From Planococcus sp. MSAK28401 (GTDB lineage Bacteria; Bacillota; Bacilli; Bacillales_A; Planococcaceae), in contig NZ_JAAMTH010000002.1 of NCBI RefSeq assembly GCF_018283455.1, positions 1 through 41,523 of the forward strand: 41,523 nt of DNA. Reading direction: 5' to 3'. The notes under the pieces were generated by a model. The model saw only the letters and a program-made list of their open reading frames with translations, made no database searches and was not told the origin of the DNA. Numbering within the stretch: position 1 is the first letter of the stretch; each line of letters begins with the position of its first letter. A program made the position numbers and the translations under genes. Shown here in pieces: positions 22,646 through 32,998 of this stretch.

Positions 22646-25600
22646 TCAGACCACGCTGATGCCCAGCGCCTGTTTCTTAATCACCATAACCTGCACATCG
22701 CTGGCAAACGTATACGGCGGAATATCTGCCGAATGCCGTGTGGACGTAAGCGTGAACGTCAGGATCACGTTTCCCCGACCCGCTGGCATGTCAACAATAC
22801 GGGAGAACACCTGTACCGCCTCGTTCGCCGCGCCATCATAAATCACCGCACCGTTCATCAGTACTTTCAGATAACACATCGAATACGTTGTCCTGCCGCT
22901 GACAGTACGCTTACTTCCGCGAAACGTCAGCGGAAGCACCACTATCTGGCGATCAAAAGGATGGTCATCGGTCACGGTGACAGTACGGGTACCTGACGGC
23001 CAGTCCACACTGCTTTCACGCTGGCGCGGAAAAGCCGCGCTCGCCGCCTTTACAATGTCCCCGACGATTTTTTCCGCCCTCAGCGTACCGTTTATCGTAC
23101 AGTTTTCAGCTATCGTCACATTACTGAGCGTCCCGGAGTTCGCATTCACACTGCCACTGATATCCGCATTTTTAGCGGTCAGCTTTCCGTCCGGTGTCAG
23201 GGAAAAGGCCGGAGGATTGCCGCCGCTGGTAATGGTGGGGGCCGTCAGGCGCTTCAGGAACACGTCGTTCATGAATATCTGGTTGCCCTGCGCCACAAAC
23301 ATCGGCGTTTCATTCCCGTTTGCCGGGTCAATAAATGCGATACGATTGGCGGCAACCAGAAACTGGCTCAGTTTGCCTTCCTCCGTGTCCTCCATGCTGA
23401 GGCCAATACCCGCGACATAATGTTTGCCGTCTTTGGTCTGCTCAATTTTGACAGCCCACATGGCATTCCACTTATCACTGGCATCCTTCCACTCTTTCGA
23501 AAACTCCTCCAGTCTGCTGGCGTTATCCTCCGTCAGCTCGACTTTTTCCAGCAGCTCCTTGCCGAGATGGGATTCGGTTATCTTGCCTTTGAAAAAATCC
23601 AGGTAACCTTCCGCATCATCGCTCGCCCGACCGACGGCCTCCACGAATGCCGATTTGCCAACGGTGTTCACACTGCGGATATAAAAGTAATAATCATGGC
23701 CCGGTTTGATATTGATACTGGCGGCTATCCAGTACAGCGCCGTACCAAGATAACGCGTGCTGGTTTCAACCTGTCTGATATCCGCAATCTGCTTTTCCGA
23801 GAACCAGAACTCAAACTGTACCGTCGGGTCATAAACGGCAAGATGCGGCGTGGCGGTTATCTGAAAATAGCCCGGCGTCAGCTCAATCCTCGACGGTGCT
23901 GCCGGTGCGGCAATCCGGAACGATACCGACGCCGGATCGCCCTGCTGCCCCCACGCATTTACCGCCCGGACTGTCAGCCTGTAGTTCCCCAGCGCCAGTT
24001 GCGTGAAGCGGTATGTGGTTTCCGTCGTCCGGGCCGTGCTGACCAGCCGCTCACTGCCGTCGTCCGCTGTTACGGTCAGACGGAGCAGGAAACTCACGCC
24101 CTTCACCACCTTCGGTGTGTCCCATCGCGCCAGCACCTGATATTCCCCGCTGTCTGCAGTGACTTCTGCGGTCAGGTGCTGCACCGCTGGCGGCGTGACA
24201 CCATTCACCGTGCCACTCTGTTCGCCGTCAAAGTGCGCCCCGTTATCCACGATGGCCTCTTTTTCCGGCACATGCTGCACGGCGGTGATGGCATACGTGC
24301 CGTCGTCGTTCTCACGGATACTCACGCAGCGGAACAGTCGCTGGCGCAGCGTCGGCAGCTTCAGCTCCCATACGCTGTATTCAGCAACACCGTCAGGAAC
24401 ACGGCTCACTTTTACCTTCACGCCGTCGGTGACGGACTGAACCTCCACGCTGACCGGATTGCCACTTCCGTCAACCAGGCTTATCAGCGCGGTACCGGAG
24501 GATGGCAGCGTGATTTCACGGTCGAGCGTCAGCGTCCGGGTCTGGCTGTTCACCGCCAGCACACGACCACCGGTGCTGATACCGGCATAGTCATCATCGC
24601 AGATTTCAATAACATCGCCCGGTACATGGCGAAGCCCTTCTGCGCCGACGCTGAAATCCACGGTCTGCGTTTCCAGCAGTTCTGTTTTAATCAGCCACAG
24701 CCCGGCGCGGTGTGCCTGCCCCCGGCTGGTACAGCCAAAGGCATCCATCTTCGTAACATTACGACCGTAACGGGCAATGGCCTGCGTATCTTCAACAAGC
24801 TCTGTCGCCGTCTCCCAGCCGTTGTTCGGGTCAATCCAGTTCACCTCAACGGCATTATGGCGGTCCTTCAGGGCGCTGAAGCTGTAGCGGAACGGCGCGC
24901 CATCATCCGGCATCACCACATTACTGCGGTTATAGGTCCACGTCTTATCCGACGGTCGGTCCTGCACGAACGTCAGCGTCTGCCCGTTCCATACCGGCAT
25001 ACAGCGCATCGCCGAGCAGAAATCGCTGAGCACATCCCACGCCTTACGCTGTGTGGTCAGGTACGCATTACAGGTGATGCGCGGCTCCGTGCCGCCAAAG
25101 CCGTCCGGCACTGACTGGTCGCAGTACTGGCCGATGACATACAGCGCCCATTTATCCACATCCGCCGCACCAAGACGTTTCCCCATGCCGTAGCGCGGAT
25201 GGGTCAGCATATCCCACAGACACCAGGCCATGTTGTTGCTGTATGCCGGTTTAAACGTTCCGTCCCAGATACCGCTGTATTGCCGCGTCTGCGGGTTATA
25301 GTTCGACGGCACCTGCAGAATACGCCCGCGCAGATGATAATTACGGCTCACCTGCTGGCTGCCGAACTGCTCCGAGTCCACCTGCACGCCGACCAGTGCC
25401 GTGTTCGGGTAGCACTGTTTCACATCGATGATTTCAGTGTATGACGACCAGAGCGTTTTGTTCTGCAGCTGGTCTGTGGTGCTGTCCGGCGTCATCCTGC
25501 GCATCCGGATATTAAACGGGCGCGGCGGCAGGTTACCCATCACCACCGAGGCCAGATACTGCGAGGTGGTTTTGCCCTTAATGGTGATGTCTTTTTCCGT

Positions 25601-26044
25601 CACCCAGCCACCGTTACGTTGTATCTGAACCAGCAGGCGGACTTCCGACGGATTCCTGTCACCCTTTGAGGTGGTTTCCACCAGTGCCTGTACACCGAAG
25701 GTAAAGCGCAGACGGTCGATGTTTGCAGACGTAATGGTGCGGGTGATCGGCGTGTCATATTTCACTTCCGTACCCAGCACCGTCTCGGAGCCGGAGGATT
25801 CAAATCCCTCCGGCGGAGTCTGCTCCTGCTCACCAGCCCGGAACACCACCGTGACACCGGATATGTTGGTATTCCCCTCAGTGTCCAGCACCGGCGTACT
25901 GTTCAGCAGCACGCTTTTTAAGCCATCCACCGGACCTTCAATCGGCCCTTCGCTGATGGCATCGATCACACTCAGCAACTGCGTGGACTTCAGGTTGTCC
26001 TTCGCTTCGCGCGGGGTATGCCCCTTACTGCTTCCTTTACCCAT
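22646..26044 (-). CDS. J: J, central tail fibre and host-specificity protein
   Basis: The 1132-residue product is lambda J, the tail-tip hub and central fibre. The N-terminal part builds the tip ring, fibronectin type III modules lie around residues 600-800, and the C-terminal ~150 residues bind LamB on the host. The C-terminal part (ending [10 protein letters not shown]) reads as the lambda type. A hairpin (26067-26086) lies between I and J; the start ATG at 26044 follows GGAGCGTGAGGA. Confidence 0.98.
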   Translation of the reverse strand: MGKGSSKGHTPREAKDNLKSTQLLSVIDAISEGPIEGPVDGLKSVLLNSTPVLDTEGNTNISGVTVVFRAGEQEQTPPEGFESSGSETVLGTEVKYDTPITRTITSANIDRLRFTFGVQALVETTSKGDRNPSEVRLLVQIQRNGGWVTEKDITIKGKTTSQYLASVVMGNLPPRPFNIRMRRMTPDSTTDQLQNKTLWSSYTEIIDVKQCYPNTALVGVQVDSEQFGSQQVSRNYHLRGRILQVPSNYNPQTRQYSGIWDGTFKPAYSNNMAWCLWDMLTHPRYGMGKRLGAADVDKWALYVIGQYCDQSVPDGFGGTEPRITCNAYLTTQRKAWDVLSDFCSAMRCMPVWNGQTLTFVQDRPSDKTWTYNRSNVVMPDDGAPFRYSFSALKDRHNAVEVNWIDPNNGWETATELVEDTQAIARYGRNVTKMDAFGCTSRGQAHRAGLWLIKTELLETQTVDFSVGAEGLRHVPGDVIEICDDDYAGISTGGRVLAVNSQTRTLTLDREITLPSSGTALISLVDGSGNPVSVEVQSVTDGVKVKVSRVPDGVAEYSVWELKLPTLRQRLFRCVSIRENDDGTYAITAVQHVPEKEAIVDNGAHFDGEQSGTVNGVTPPAVQHLTAEVTADSGEYQVLARWDTPKVVKGVSFLLRLTVTADDGSERLVSTARTTETTYRFTQLALGNYRLTVRAVNAWGQQGDPASVSFRIAAPAAPSRIELTPGYFQITATPHLAVYDPTVQFEFWFSEKQIADIRQVETSTRYLGTALYWIAASINIKPGHDYYFYIRSVNTVGKSAFVEAVGRASDDAEGYLDFFKGKITESHLGKELLEKVELTEDNASRLEEFSKEWKDASDKWNAMWAVKIEQTKDGKHYVAGIGLSMEDTEEGKLSQFLVAANRIAFIDPANGNETPMFVAQGNQIFMNDVFLKRLTAPTITSGGNPPAFSLTPDGKLTAKNADISGSVNANSGTLSNVTIAENCTINGTLRAEKIVGDIVKAASAAFPRQRESSVDWPSGTRTVTVTDDHPFDRQIVVLPLTFRGSKRTVSGRTTYSMCYLKVLMNGAVIYDGAANEAVQVFSRIVDMPAGRGNVILTFTLTSTRHSADIPPYTFASDVQVMVIKKQALGISVV

Positions 26045-26063
26045 TCCTCACGCTCCATAAATG

Positions 26064-26086
26064 ACAAAACCGCCCGCAGGCGGTTT
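26064..26086 (-). terminator. Terminator-like hairpin between I and J
   Basis: AAACCGCC (26067-26074) and GGCGGTTT (26079-26086) form a perfect 8-bp stem with a 4-nt loop; on the minus strand it is followed by TTTTGTC. It may tune J relative to upstream genes in the absence of Q. Confidence 0.75.
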
Positions 26087-26104
26087 CACATAAAACATTT
26101 TGCA

Positions 26105-26776
26105 TCAGCGACCAATCACCACAACCTGACCACCGTCCCCTTCGTCTGCCGTGCTGATCTCCTGAGAAACCACGCGTGACCCCACGCGCATTTCCCCGTA
26201 CAGAACAGGCAGAACATTGCCCTGGGCAACCATGTTATCCAGTGAGGAGAAATAGGTGTTCTGCTTACCGTTATCCGTTGTCTGTATACGGGGAGTTCTG
26301 GCTTTCGGTGCCAGCATCTGCGCCACACCACCGAGCACCATACTGGCACCGAGAGAAAACAGGATGCCGGTCATACCACCGGCCCCAATGGCTGCCCCCC
26401 ATGCTGCAAGGGTGGCTCCGGCGGTAAAGAATGATCCGGCAATGGCGGCAGCCCCCAGGACAATCTGGAATACGCCACCTGACTTGGCCCCGGCGACTCT
26501 GGGAACAATATGAATTACAGCGCCATCAGGCAGAGTCTCATGTAACTGCGCCGTTAACCCGGACGTGCTGACGTCCCGCCCGGCAATCCGTACCTGATAC
26601 CAGCCGTCGCTCAGTTTCTGACGAAACGCCGGGAGCTGTGTGGCCAGTGCCCGGATGGCTTCAGCCCCCGTTTTCACACGAAGGTCGATGCGGCGACCAA
26701 ATCGTTGTAAATCCCCGTAAAGGCAGATGCGCGCCATGCCCGGTGACGCCAGAGGGAGTGTGTGCGTCGCTGCCAT
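26105..26776 (-). CDS. I: I, tail tip assembly protein with ubiquitin-like N-terminus
   Basis: The 223-residue product is lambda I. Residues ~14-93 look like a beta-grasp (ubiquitin/ThiS-like) domain. It is followed by AGAKSGG (Gly100-Gly101) and then a long Gly/Ala-rich hydrophobic stretch (about 103-160) and a basic tail. I is needed for tail tip assembly but is not found in finished tails (known). Its start lies inside K in another frame (103-base overlap). A Gly-Gly at the end of the beta-grasp next to a JAMM protease (K) suggests processing; this is inference supported by published domain comparisons of phage K/I proteins. Confidence 0.94.
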   Translation of the reverse strand: MAATHTLPLASPGMARICLYGDLQRFGRRIDLRVKTGAEAIRALATQLPAFRQKLSDGWYQVRIAGRDVSTSGLTAQLHETLPDGAVIHIVPRVAGAKSGGVFQIVLGAAAIAGSFFTAGATLAAWGAAIGAGGMTGILFSLGASMVLGGVAQMLAPKARTPRIQTTDNGKQNTYFSSLDNMVAQGNVLPVLYGEMRVGSRVVSQEISTADEGDGGQVVVIGR

Positions 26777-27417
26777 TTGTCGGTGTACCTCTCTCGTTTG
26801 CTCAGTTGTTCAGGAATATGGTGCAGCAGCTCGCCGTCGCCGCAGTAAATTGCGGCGTGATTCGGCACTGATGAACCAAAACAGCACAGCAGCACATCGC
26901 CCGGCTGTGCCGCTGACAACGGCACCTGATACAGCCCCGTCGCCTCCAGATTATCCAGATAGAGATTCTGGCCGTTACGCCACCAGTCATCCTCACGATG
27001 AAAGTCCGGCATCTCAATCCCCGCCAGATGATAAGCATCCCGGAACAGTGTGTAACAGTCCGTCACACCGTGCTCAAAGCGCCGCCCGGTGAGATGCGGC
27101 ACACAGCGGAACTTATGAATCGTCCCCCGGCAGACCAGCCACCACGGCAAATCACTCTGCACCTGCAGCCGCCGGTCGGCCTCACTCAGCCAGGGCAGAC
27201 CACCGGGGTGGCTGTGGACCAGCGCCACAATCTCACCCTGCATTTCTGCCTGCAGCCAGTCTTCCGGCGACATACGGAAATACGCCTCCGGCTCACCGGA
27301 GATATTCACGCAGGGGAAATATCTTTCCCCCTCCGGCGTGCTTACCACGAAGCCGCACGACTCCGCTGGCGCACATCGCCGGGCGTGCGCCAGAATCGCT
27401 GATTCTGTCTGTGTCAT
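26674..27417 (-). CDS. K: K, tail tip assembly peptidase (JAMM + NlpC/P60), 247-codon form
   Basis: In this window K is open for 247 codons from the ATG at 27417, five bases after the L stop. The standard lambda annotation, as I recall it, has 199 residues from Met49 (27273). The long form has a full JAMM metalloprotease motif: Glu19 (PAESCG), His68-x-His70, Ser78 and Asp81. A C-terminal NlpC/P60 domain has Cys121 (TDCY) and His187 (PNHAAIY). K is essential for tail tip assembly. The short form would lack Glu19. The tight L-K spacing supports the long start; the end overlaps I. Confidence 0.93.
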   Translation of the reverse strand: MTQTESAILAHARRCAPAESCGFVVSTPEGERYFPCVNISGEPEAYFRMSPEDWLQAEMQGEIVALVHSHPGGLPWLSEADRRLQVQSDLPWWLVCRGTIHKFRCVPHLTGRRFEHGVTDCYTLFRDAYHLAGIEMPDFHREDDWWRNGQNLYLDNLEATGLYQVPLSAAQPGDVLLCCFGSSVPNHAAIYCGDGELLHHIPEQLSKRERYTDKWQRRTHSLWRHRAWRASAFTGIYNDLVAASTFV

Positions 27418-27422
27418 GGGAT

Positions 27423-28121
27423 TTACTGCGAAAGTTTGTTAATGGAAAGGAAGCCGCCAAAGTTGCCGACGTTATTGCGGAACTTACAACCGCTCAGGCA
27501 TTTGCTGCATTTATCCTTCGTGATATCGGACGTTGGCTGGTCATATTCATCCGCGACAGCCGGACCGCTATAACCGCACTCGTCACCGCGATAGGTCCAG
27601 GTGCAGGTGTTGGCCAGCATGATACGTCCCGGAAAAACAGCGCCATCCGTTTCCGTCGGCGTGGACAGTACAAAGGAGGCACTCACCGCGCTCAGTTCGC
27701 TGCACTGCTCAATGCGCCAGCGGCTGATCACCTCCTGCTCCGGATCGGCGTAACTGTTTCCGTTGACGAAGTTCACCGCATCCAGAAAACGGGCGTAAAC
27801 CTTACGCCGGACCACCGTTCCGCCGACCAGACTCTGCATATCTTCCGCCATCCCGGTGACCATACCGTACAGGTTAGAAACCGTCAGCGTGGGGCGCGTA
27901 CTGGTGCCTTTGCCATTCAGTTCAAAACCGCTCCCCTGAATGGGATACGGCTGATACTGTCGCCCCTGCCAGGTGACCGGCTCACCTTTTTCGTTCTGCT
28001 CATTACAGAAAAAATAACGTTCTCCACCGACCTCTGTCAGGTCGATTTCCCAGAGCACCACGCTGGCCGACTGCTCCGCACGGGTGCATTCATTCAGTGT
28101 TTCCTGCCGGATATCCTGCAT
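27423..28121 (-). CDS. L: L, tail tip protein with Fe-S cysteines
   Basis: The 232-residue product is lambda L, part of the distal tail hub. The C-terminal third contains a cysteine set (CTWTYRGDEC, KCSKCLSGC) reported to hold an iron-sulfur cluster in gpL. Its start overlaps the M stop by one base (28121) and K begins five bases after its stop, so M-L-K are coupled. Length and order match lambda. Confidence 0.97.
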   Translation of the reverse strand: MQDIRQETLNECTRAEQSASVVLWEIDLTEVGGERYFFCNEQNEKGEPVTWQGRQYQPYPIQGSGFELNGKGTSTRPTLTVSNLYGMVTGMAEDMQSLVGGTVVRRKVYARFLDAVNFVNGNSYADPEQEVISRWRIEQCSELSAVSASFVLSTPTETDGAVFPGRIMLANTCTWTYRGDECGYSGPAVADEYDQPTSDITKDKCSKCLSGCKFRNNVGNFGGFLSINKLSQ

Positions 28122-28450
28122 CAGTTCACCACCTGTTCAAACTCTGCGCTGAACTCAACACGCAGCATACTGACCCGCGACGACCATTTTGCGCAGGTCA
28201 CCTTTATCTGCCGCCACTCATAAGGCGGCGTCCACAGAAAGGATTTCCAGCCCCCGTGCTCTTCCAGAAACGACTCCAGTACCGTGGCCTCCTCACGGGG
28301 GACAGAAAGCGTCACGCTGTACGTTTTCAGGTTGGCATTCAGCCCGGCAGGCGCTCGCTGAGAATAGCCATCACCAAAGCGCACCTTTCTTACAGAAGGG
28401 ACCGAAGCCACATCCATACCGGGTTTCACTTTCCAGCGGAAGGTCTTCAT
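28121..28450 (-). CDS. M: M, distal tail protein
   Basis: The 109-residue product is lambda M, which forms the ring joining the tail tip to the tube during tape-measure-guided assembly. It overlaps H by four bases (ATGA at 28447-28450) and L by one. No enzymatic motif is seen. Size and position match the family of siphovirus distal tail proteins of the lambda type. Confidence 0.96.
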   Translation of the reverse strand: MKTFRWKVKPGMDVASVPSVRKVRFGDGYSQRAPAGLNANLKTYSVTLSVPREEATVLESFLEEHGGWKSFLWTPPYEWRQIKVTCAKWSSRVSMLRVEFSAEFEQVVN

Positions 28451-31008
28451 CGTCCACCTCCGGAGAACAGGCCACCATCACGCATCTGTGTCTGAATTTC
28501 ATCACGGGCACCCTTGCGGGCCATGTCATACACCGCCTTCAGAGCAGCCGGACCTATCTGCCCGTTCGTGCCGTCGTTGTTAATCACCACATGGTTATTC
28601 TGCTCAAACGTCCCGGACGCCTGCGACCGGCTGTCTGCCATGCTGCCCGGTGTACCGACATAACCGCCGGTGGCATAGCCGCGCATCAGCCGGTAAAGAT
28701 TCCCCACGCCAATCCGGCTGGTTGCCTCCTTCGTGAAGACAAACTCACCACGGTGAACAATCCCCGCTGGCTCATATTTGCCGCCGGTTCCCGTAAATCC
28801 TCCGGTTGCAAAATGGAATTTCGCCGCAGCGGCCTGAATGGCTGTACCGCCTGACGCGGATGCGCCGCCACCAACAGCCCCGCCAATGGCGCTGCCGATA
28901 CTCCCGACAATCCCCACCATTGCCTGCTTAAGCAGAATTTCTGTCATCATGGACAGCACGGAACGGGTGAAGCTGCGCCAGTTCTGCTCACTGCCGGTCA
29001 GCATCGCCGCCATATTCTGTGCAATACCATCAAAGGTCTGCGTGGCTGCACTTTTTACCTGCGACATACTGTCCGTGGCGCTCTCTTCCCACTCACTCCA
29101 GCCGGACTTCAGGCCTGCCATCCAGTTCCCGCGAAGCTGGTCTTCAGCCGCCCAGGTCTTTTTCTGCTCTGACATGACGTTATTCAGCGCCAGCGGATTA
29201 TCGCCATACTGTTCCTTCAGGCGCTGTTCCGTGGCTTCCCGTTCTGCCTGCCGGTCAGTCAGCCCCCGGCTTTTCGCATCAATGGCGGCCCGTTTTGCCC
29301 GTTGCTGCTGTGCGAATTTATCCGCCTGCTGCGCCAGCGCGTTCAGGCGCTCCTGATACGTAACCTTGTCGCCAAGTGCAGCCAGCTGGCGTTTGTACTC
29401 CAGCGTCTCATCTTTATGCGCCAGCAGGGATTTCTCCTGTGCAGACAGCTGGCGACGTTGCGCCGCCTCCTCCAGTACCGCGAACTGACTCTCCGCCTTC
29501 CACAAATCCCGGCGCTGCTGGCTGATTTTCTCATTTGCTCCGGCATGCTTCTCCAGCGTCCGGAGTTCTGCCTGAAGCGTCAGCAGGGCAGCATGAGCAC
29601 TGTCTTCCTGACGATCGCCCGCAGACACCTTCACGCTGGACTGTTTCGGCTTTTTCAGCGTCGCTTCATAATCCTTTTTCGCCGCCGCCATCAGCGTGTT
29701 GTAATCCGCCTGCAGGATTTTCCCGTCTTTCAGTGCCTTGTTCAGTTCTTCCTGACGGGCGGTATATTTCTCCAGCGGCGTCTGCAGCCGTTCGTAAGCC
29801 TTCTGCGCCTCTTCGGTATATTTCAGCCGTGACGCTTCGGTATCGCTCTGCTGCTGCGCATTTTTGTCCTGTTGAGTCTGCTGCTCAGCCTTCTTTCGGG
29901 CGGCTTCAAGCGCAAGACGGGCCTTTTCACGATCATCCCAGTAACGCGCCCGCGCTTCATCGTTAACAAAATAATCATCCTTGCGCAGATTCCAGATGTC
30001 GTCTGCTTTCTTATACGCAGCCTCTGCCTTAATCAGCATCTCCTGCGCGGTATCAGGACGACCAATATCCAGCACCGCATCCCACATGGATTTGAATGCC
30101 CGCGCAGTCCTGTCTGCCCAGGTCTCCAGCGTGCCCATGTTCTCTTTCAGGCGGCGGGTCTGGTCATCAAACCCTTTCGTTGCGGCCTCGTTCGCCGCCT
30201 GCAATGCCCCGGCTTCATCGCCGGAACGCTGCAACTGAGCAACATACGCAATCTGCTCCGCCGACACGTTATGGAACTGGCGAGCCATCGCCGTCAGCCC
30301 CGACGTCGGGTCTGTGGTCAGCTTCCCGAAGGCTTCAGCGACCTTGTCCACCTCCACGCCGGATGCAGAGGAGAAACGCGCCACACTCTGGCTGATGGAC
30401 GCAATCTGAGCCTCACCGCTTACCCCCGCCTTAACCAGTGCGCTGAGTGACTCGCTGGTCTGGTTAAACGTCAGCCCTGCCGCCTGCCCGGCTCTGGACA
30501 GGACCAGCATACGATCTGCCGTCAGTCCCGCCTGATTGCCGGAAAGGACCAGCGTTTTGTTGAAATCGGACAGGGTTGAGTTGCCCTGATACCAGGCATA
30601 CGCCAGCGCACCGGTCGCCACCGCCAGCGAGGTGGCCCCCACCATCGGCAGGGTGATCGCACCGGCAAGCCCCCTGAACATGGGGATCATCCCGCCGAAG
30701 GAGTCCTTCACCTGCCCCCCCTGTTGCAGCAGGATCAGCCACGGACTTTGCCCGCCTGCAAGCTGCGTGGCCACGTCGGTGAACTGTGCAGGCAGCATAC
30801 GCATGGCGGCTTTATACTGCCCGACGGAAATCCCCGCTTTCTGTGCAGCCAGCGCCTGTCGGCTCAGCGACTGTTCAACGACTGCCGCTGTTTTTTTCGC
30901 ATCACTTTCCGTACCAGAAAAATGACGCCTGACTCTGGCCATCTGCTCGTCAAATCTGGCCGCATCCAGACTCAAATCAACGACCAGATCGCCTACCGGT
31001 TCAGCCAT
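28447..31008 (-). CDS. H: H, tape measure protein
   Basis: The 853-residue product is lambda H. Its length sets tail length. It has a hydrophobic stretch around residues 110-140 (SLAVATGALAYAWYQG), long coiled coils (about 330-640, rich in Gln/Ala/Lys/Glu) and a Gly/Ser-rich C-terminal part. About 100 C-terminal residues are cut off during assembly (gpH*). During infection H is delivered into the cell envelope with the DNA. It overlaps the end of T by eight bases; G and GT act as its chaperones. Confidence 0.98.
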   Translation of the reverse strand: MAEPVGDLVVDLSLDAARFDEQMARVRRHFSGTESDAKKTAAVVEQSLSRQALAAQKAGISVGQYKAAMRMLPAQFTDVATQLAGGQSPWLILLQQGGQVKDSFGGMIPMFRGLAGAITLPMVGATSLAVATGALAYAWYQGNSTLSDFNKTLVLSGNQAGLTADRMLVLSRAGQAAGLTFNQTSESLSALVKAGVSGEAQIASISQSVARFSSASGVEVDKVAEAFGKLTTDPTSGLTAMARQFHNVSAEQIAYVAQLQRSGDEAGALQAANEAATKGFDDQTRRLKENMGTLETWADRTARAFKSMWDAVLDIGRPDTAQEMLIKAEAAYKKADDIWNLRKDDYFVNDEARARYWDDREKARLALEAARKKAEQQTQQDKNAQQQSDTEASRLKYTEEAQKAYERLQTPLEKYTARQEELNKALKDGKILQADYNTLMAAAKKDYEATLKKPKQSSVKVSAGDRQEDSAHAALLTLQAELRTLEKHAGANEKISQQRRDLWKAESQFAVLEEAAQRRQLSAQEKSLLAHKDETLEYKRQLAALGDKVTYQERLNALAQQADKFAQQQRAKRAAIDAKSRGLTDRQAEREATEQRLKEQYGDNPLALNNVMSEQKKTWAAEDQLRGNWMAGLKSGWSEWEESATDSMSQVKSAATQTFDGIAQNMAAMLTGSEQNWRSFTRSVLSMMTEILLKQAMVGIVGSIGSAIGGAVGGGASASGGTAIQAAAAKFHFATGGFTGTGGKYEPAGIVHRGEFVFTKEATSRIGVGNLYRLMRGYATGGYVGTPGSMADSRSQASGTFEQNNHVVINNDGTNGQIGPAALKAVYDMARKGARDEIQTQMRDGGLFSGGGR

Positions 31009-31435
31009 ACCGGACTCCTCCTGCGATCCCTTCTGATACTGTCATCAGCATTACGTCATCCTCCGTCATGTCCGCCACATCCGGGGAAGCGGGGATAACT
31101 TCATTCCCGTCCGGGCCAAAGCGGACACCTCCGGCAAGCCCTGCCGCTTTCTGCATCAGCACATCATCTTCAGGCTCTTCGTCAGCCTCGCGCCGGTTCA
31201 GCAGACTGAAATCCAGCGGATGCATATCCGGATCGCTGAAAAACAGGCTGAGCACGGTGTACGTCAGCCCGGAAAAGTGCATATCCAGCAGAACATCATG
31301 AAAATAATGGGTACTGTAAAAGCGGTGCCAGTCGGCATACTCCGTGGATGACATCCCGGCAAGCATGGCACGCCAGTCGGGTCGCCCCATCTCACGCGCC
31401 AGTTTCAGGGCAAAACTCAGCTCACCGTCGAACAC
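31001..31435 (-). CDS. T: T, frameshift extension of G (part of gpGT)
   Basis: This 144-codon frame has only a formal GTG start and is made as the C-terminal part of gpGT by -1 ribosomal frameshifting at the end of G. The slippery heptamer GGGAAAG is on the minus strand at 31441-31435. The T part binds the tail tube protein V, while G binds the tape measure H, bringing the two together in assembly (established for lambda). The GT fusion therefore spans 31839 to 31001. Confidence 0.95.
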   Translation of the reverse strand: MFDGELSFALKLAREMGRPDWRAMLAGMSSTEYADWHRFYSTHYFHDVLLDMHFSGLTYTVLSLFFSDPDMHPLDFSLLNRREADEEPEDDVLMQKAAGLAGGVRFGPDGNEVIPASPDVADMTEDDVMLMTVSEGIAGGVRYG

Positions 31436-31839
31436 TTTCCCGCAGAAACAGGCTCTGCGGGCCCGGCGTCCTCTGTCTGTTCAGGGGCATTATTCACCAC
31501 AAACTCATACATACCAGACAGCCGGTACACCACGTTTTCAGCATGAGAAATTGCCTCCGTGGGCCAGGTGGTAAGCACTTCCTGCTCAATCTGTTTAACG
31601 GCTTCATTCATGGACGGCATCTGCGTCTTCTGCGGATGGTTATGCCACAGGGACATCGCCACCAGAAACGCGCCGGTTCTGATGGCGTCTTCCACAGTAA
31701 ACTTCCGGTTGCTGTCTGACTCCGCCTGTTCTGCCTGCCGTTTCATCAGGGCGAGATGCTCAATGCGCTGCAGGGCTGACAGTTCAGAAAGCGTGACGGT
31801 CACACCGTTATGTTCAAATGATTCGGTTTTCAGGAACAT
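31417..31839 (-). CDS. G: G, tail assembly chaperone
   Basis: The 140-residue product is lambda G. Most ribosomes end at its stop (...AGKCSTVS); about 4 % slip back one base on GGGAAAG near its end and continue into T (ratio known from published work). G coats the tape measure H in preassembly complexes and is absent from the finished tail. It is separated from V by 15 bases. Confidence 0.97.
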   Translation of the reverse strand: MFLKTESFEHNGVTVTLSELSALQRIEHLALMKRQAEQAESDSNRKFTVEDAIRTGAFLVAMSLWHNHPQKTQMPSMNEAVKQIEQEVLTTWPTEAISHAENVVYRLSGMYEFVVNNAPEQTEDAGPAEPVSAGKCSTVS

Positions 31840-31854
31840 CGCTGACTCTCCGGA

Positions 31855-32595
31855 TTAACTGGCGGTGACGGTAATTTCTGCAACCGCAGCAAACTCACCA
31901 TTACCGGATACAACCGGAATGTTGACCTTGCCTGCAGCAACGCCGTTCACGGTGATGGTCATACCACTGACCGACACGGTGGCTTTTGTTTTATCCGCAG
32001 ACACCGCACGAAAGCTCTTGTCGGTTACGCCCTCCGGCTGGAAGGCCACGGTCAGCGTGGTGCTCTGCCCTTTCACCACCGAGGTGCTGGCAGGCGTCAC
32101 GGTCATGCCGGTTGCCGCTGTTACCGTGCTGCGATCTTCTGCCATCGACGGACGTCCCACATTGGTGACTTTCACCGTGCGGGTGATCACTTCCTTCGCC
32201 GTCACCGCCTTACCGATACTGCTGACCCAGCCACGGAACACATCGACCGTGCCGTTCGGGAAGCGGATTTTATAGGCACGGGTATCGCCTTCATTAAACC
32301 ACGCCAGCAGCGCCTGCTGCCCCTGCTCTCCGGGCATCCACGCCAGCGTGAAGCTGGTATCTCCGGCAGATTTCTGCCCCTGCCCGGTCGCAGTCCAGTC
32401 TGCATCTTCATCATCGAGATAGCTGTCGTCATAGGACTCAGCGGTCAGTTCGCCGGGCGTCAGGTCTTTAACTTTTGCCAGACGCGACCAGTCAACGTCT
32501 GAAAGCGGATTCGCGTAAGGGTCACCGCTCCCCTTATAAACCCACAGGGTGGTCCCGGCACCTTTCACCGGCATTGTAGGATTTGGTACAGGCAT
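31855..32595 (-). CDS. V: V, major tail tube protein
   Basis: The 246-residue product starts at [10 protein letters not shown] (32595); a longer in-frame start at 32625 lies inside U and is not supported. Residues ~1-155 form the tube domain; residues ~160-246 form a bacterial Ig-like (Big_2) domain ([13 protein letters not shown] ...) that decorates the tail surface and is dispensable for tube formation. It follows U with seven bases between. Confidence 0.97.
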
Positions 32596-32602
32596 AGCGT
32601 CC

Positions 32603-32998
32603 TCACATTTCATAGGTAATGACATAAGTCAGATCGGCTGAACTCCACAAGCCCGCATCATCGTCGCGCCGGTAGTCATAGCCGCTGGCCACCATACTGG
32701 TGATCAAATCTGACAGTGCCGGGATATCGCTCATCACCGGATAAATCCGGGACTCCATCCACGCATCCAGCTCTGAATCCGGCACCTGAGCAGGCAGGAA
32801 AACTTCGATATGCAGCTCCGCCTGCCAGGTATCGCTGTCCAGCTCTTCGCCCGTGTATTCAGCGCCGGTGAGATAAACGGCAACTGCCGGAAAATCCGCC
32901 TCATCAAAAACAGCGGGGCGACCATCAAAAAACGTCGCCCCGGTGTCATGCTTCTCCAGTGCATCCAGTACGGCTGCACGGAGTTCAGTATGTTTCAT
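32603..32998 (-). CDS. U: U, tail terminator protein
   Basis: The 131-residue product is lambda U, a hexameric ring that caps the tail tube once the tape length is reached and prepares it for joining to the head. It overlaps Z by four bases (ATGA at 32995-32998). The fold is alpha/beta; no catalytic motif is expected. Length matches lambda exactly. Confidence 0.97.

Noticed and set aside
23420..25114. Long plus-strand open frame (564 codons) opposite J
   Set aside because: It is fully antisense to J, has no ribosome site or recognisable domain, and reflects the GC-rich codon pattern of J.
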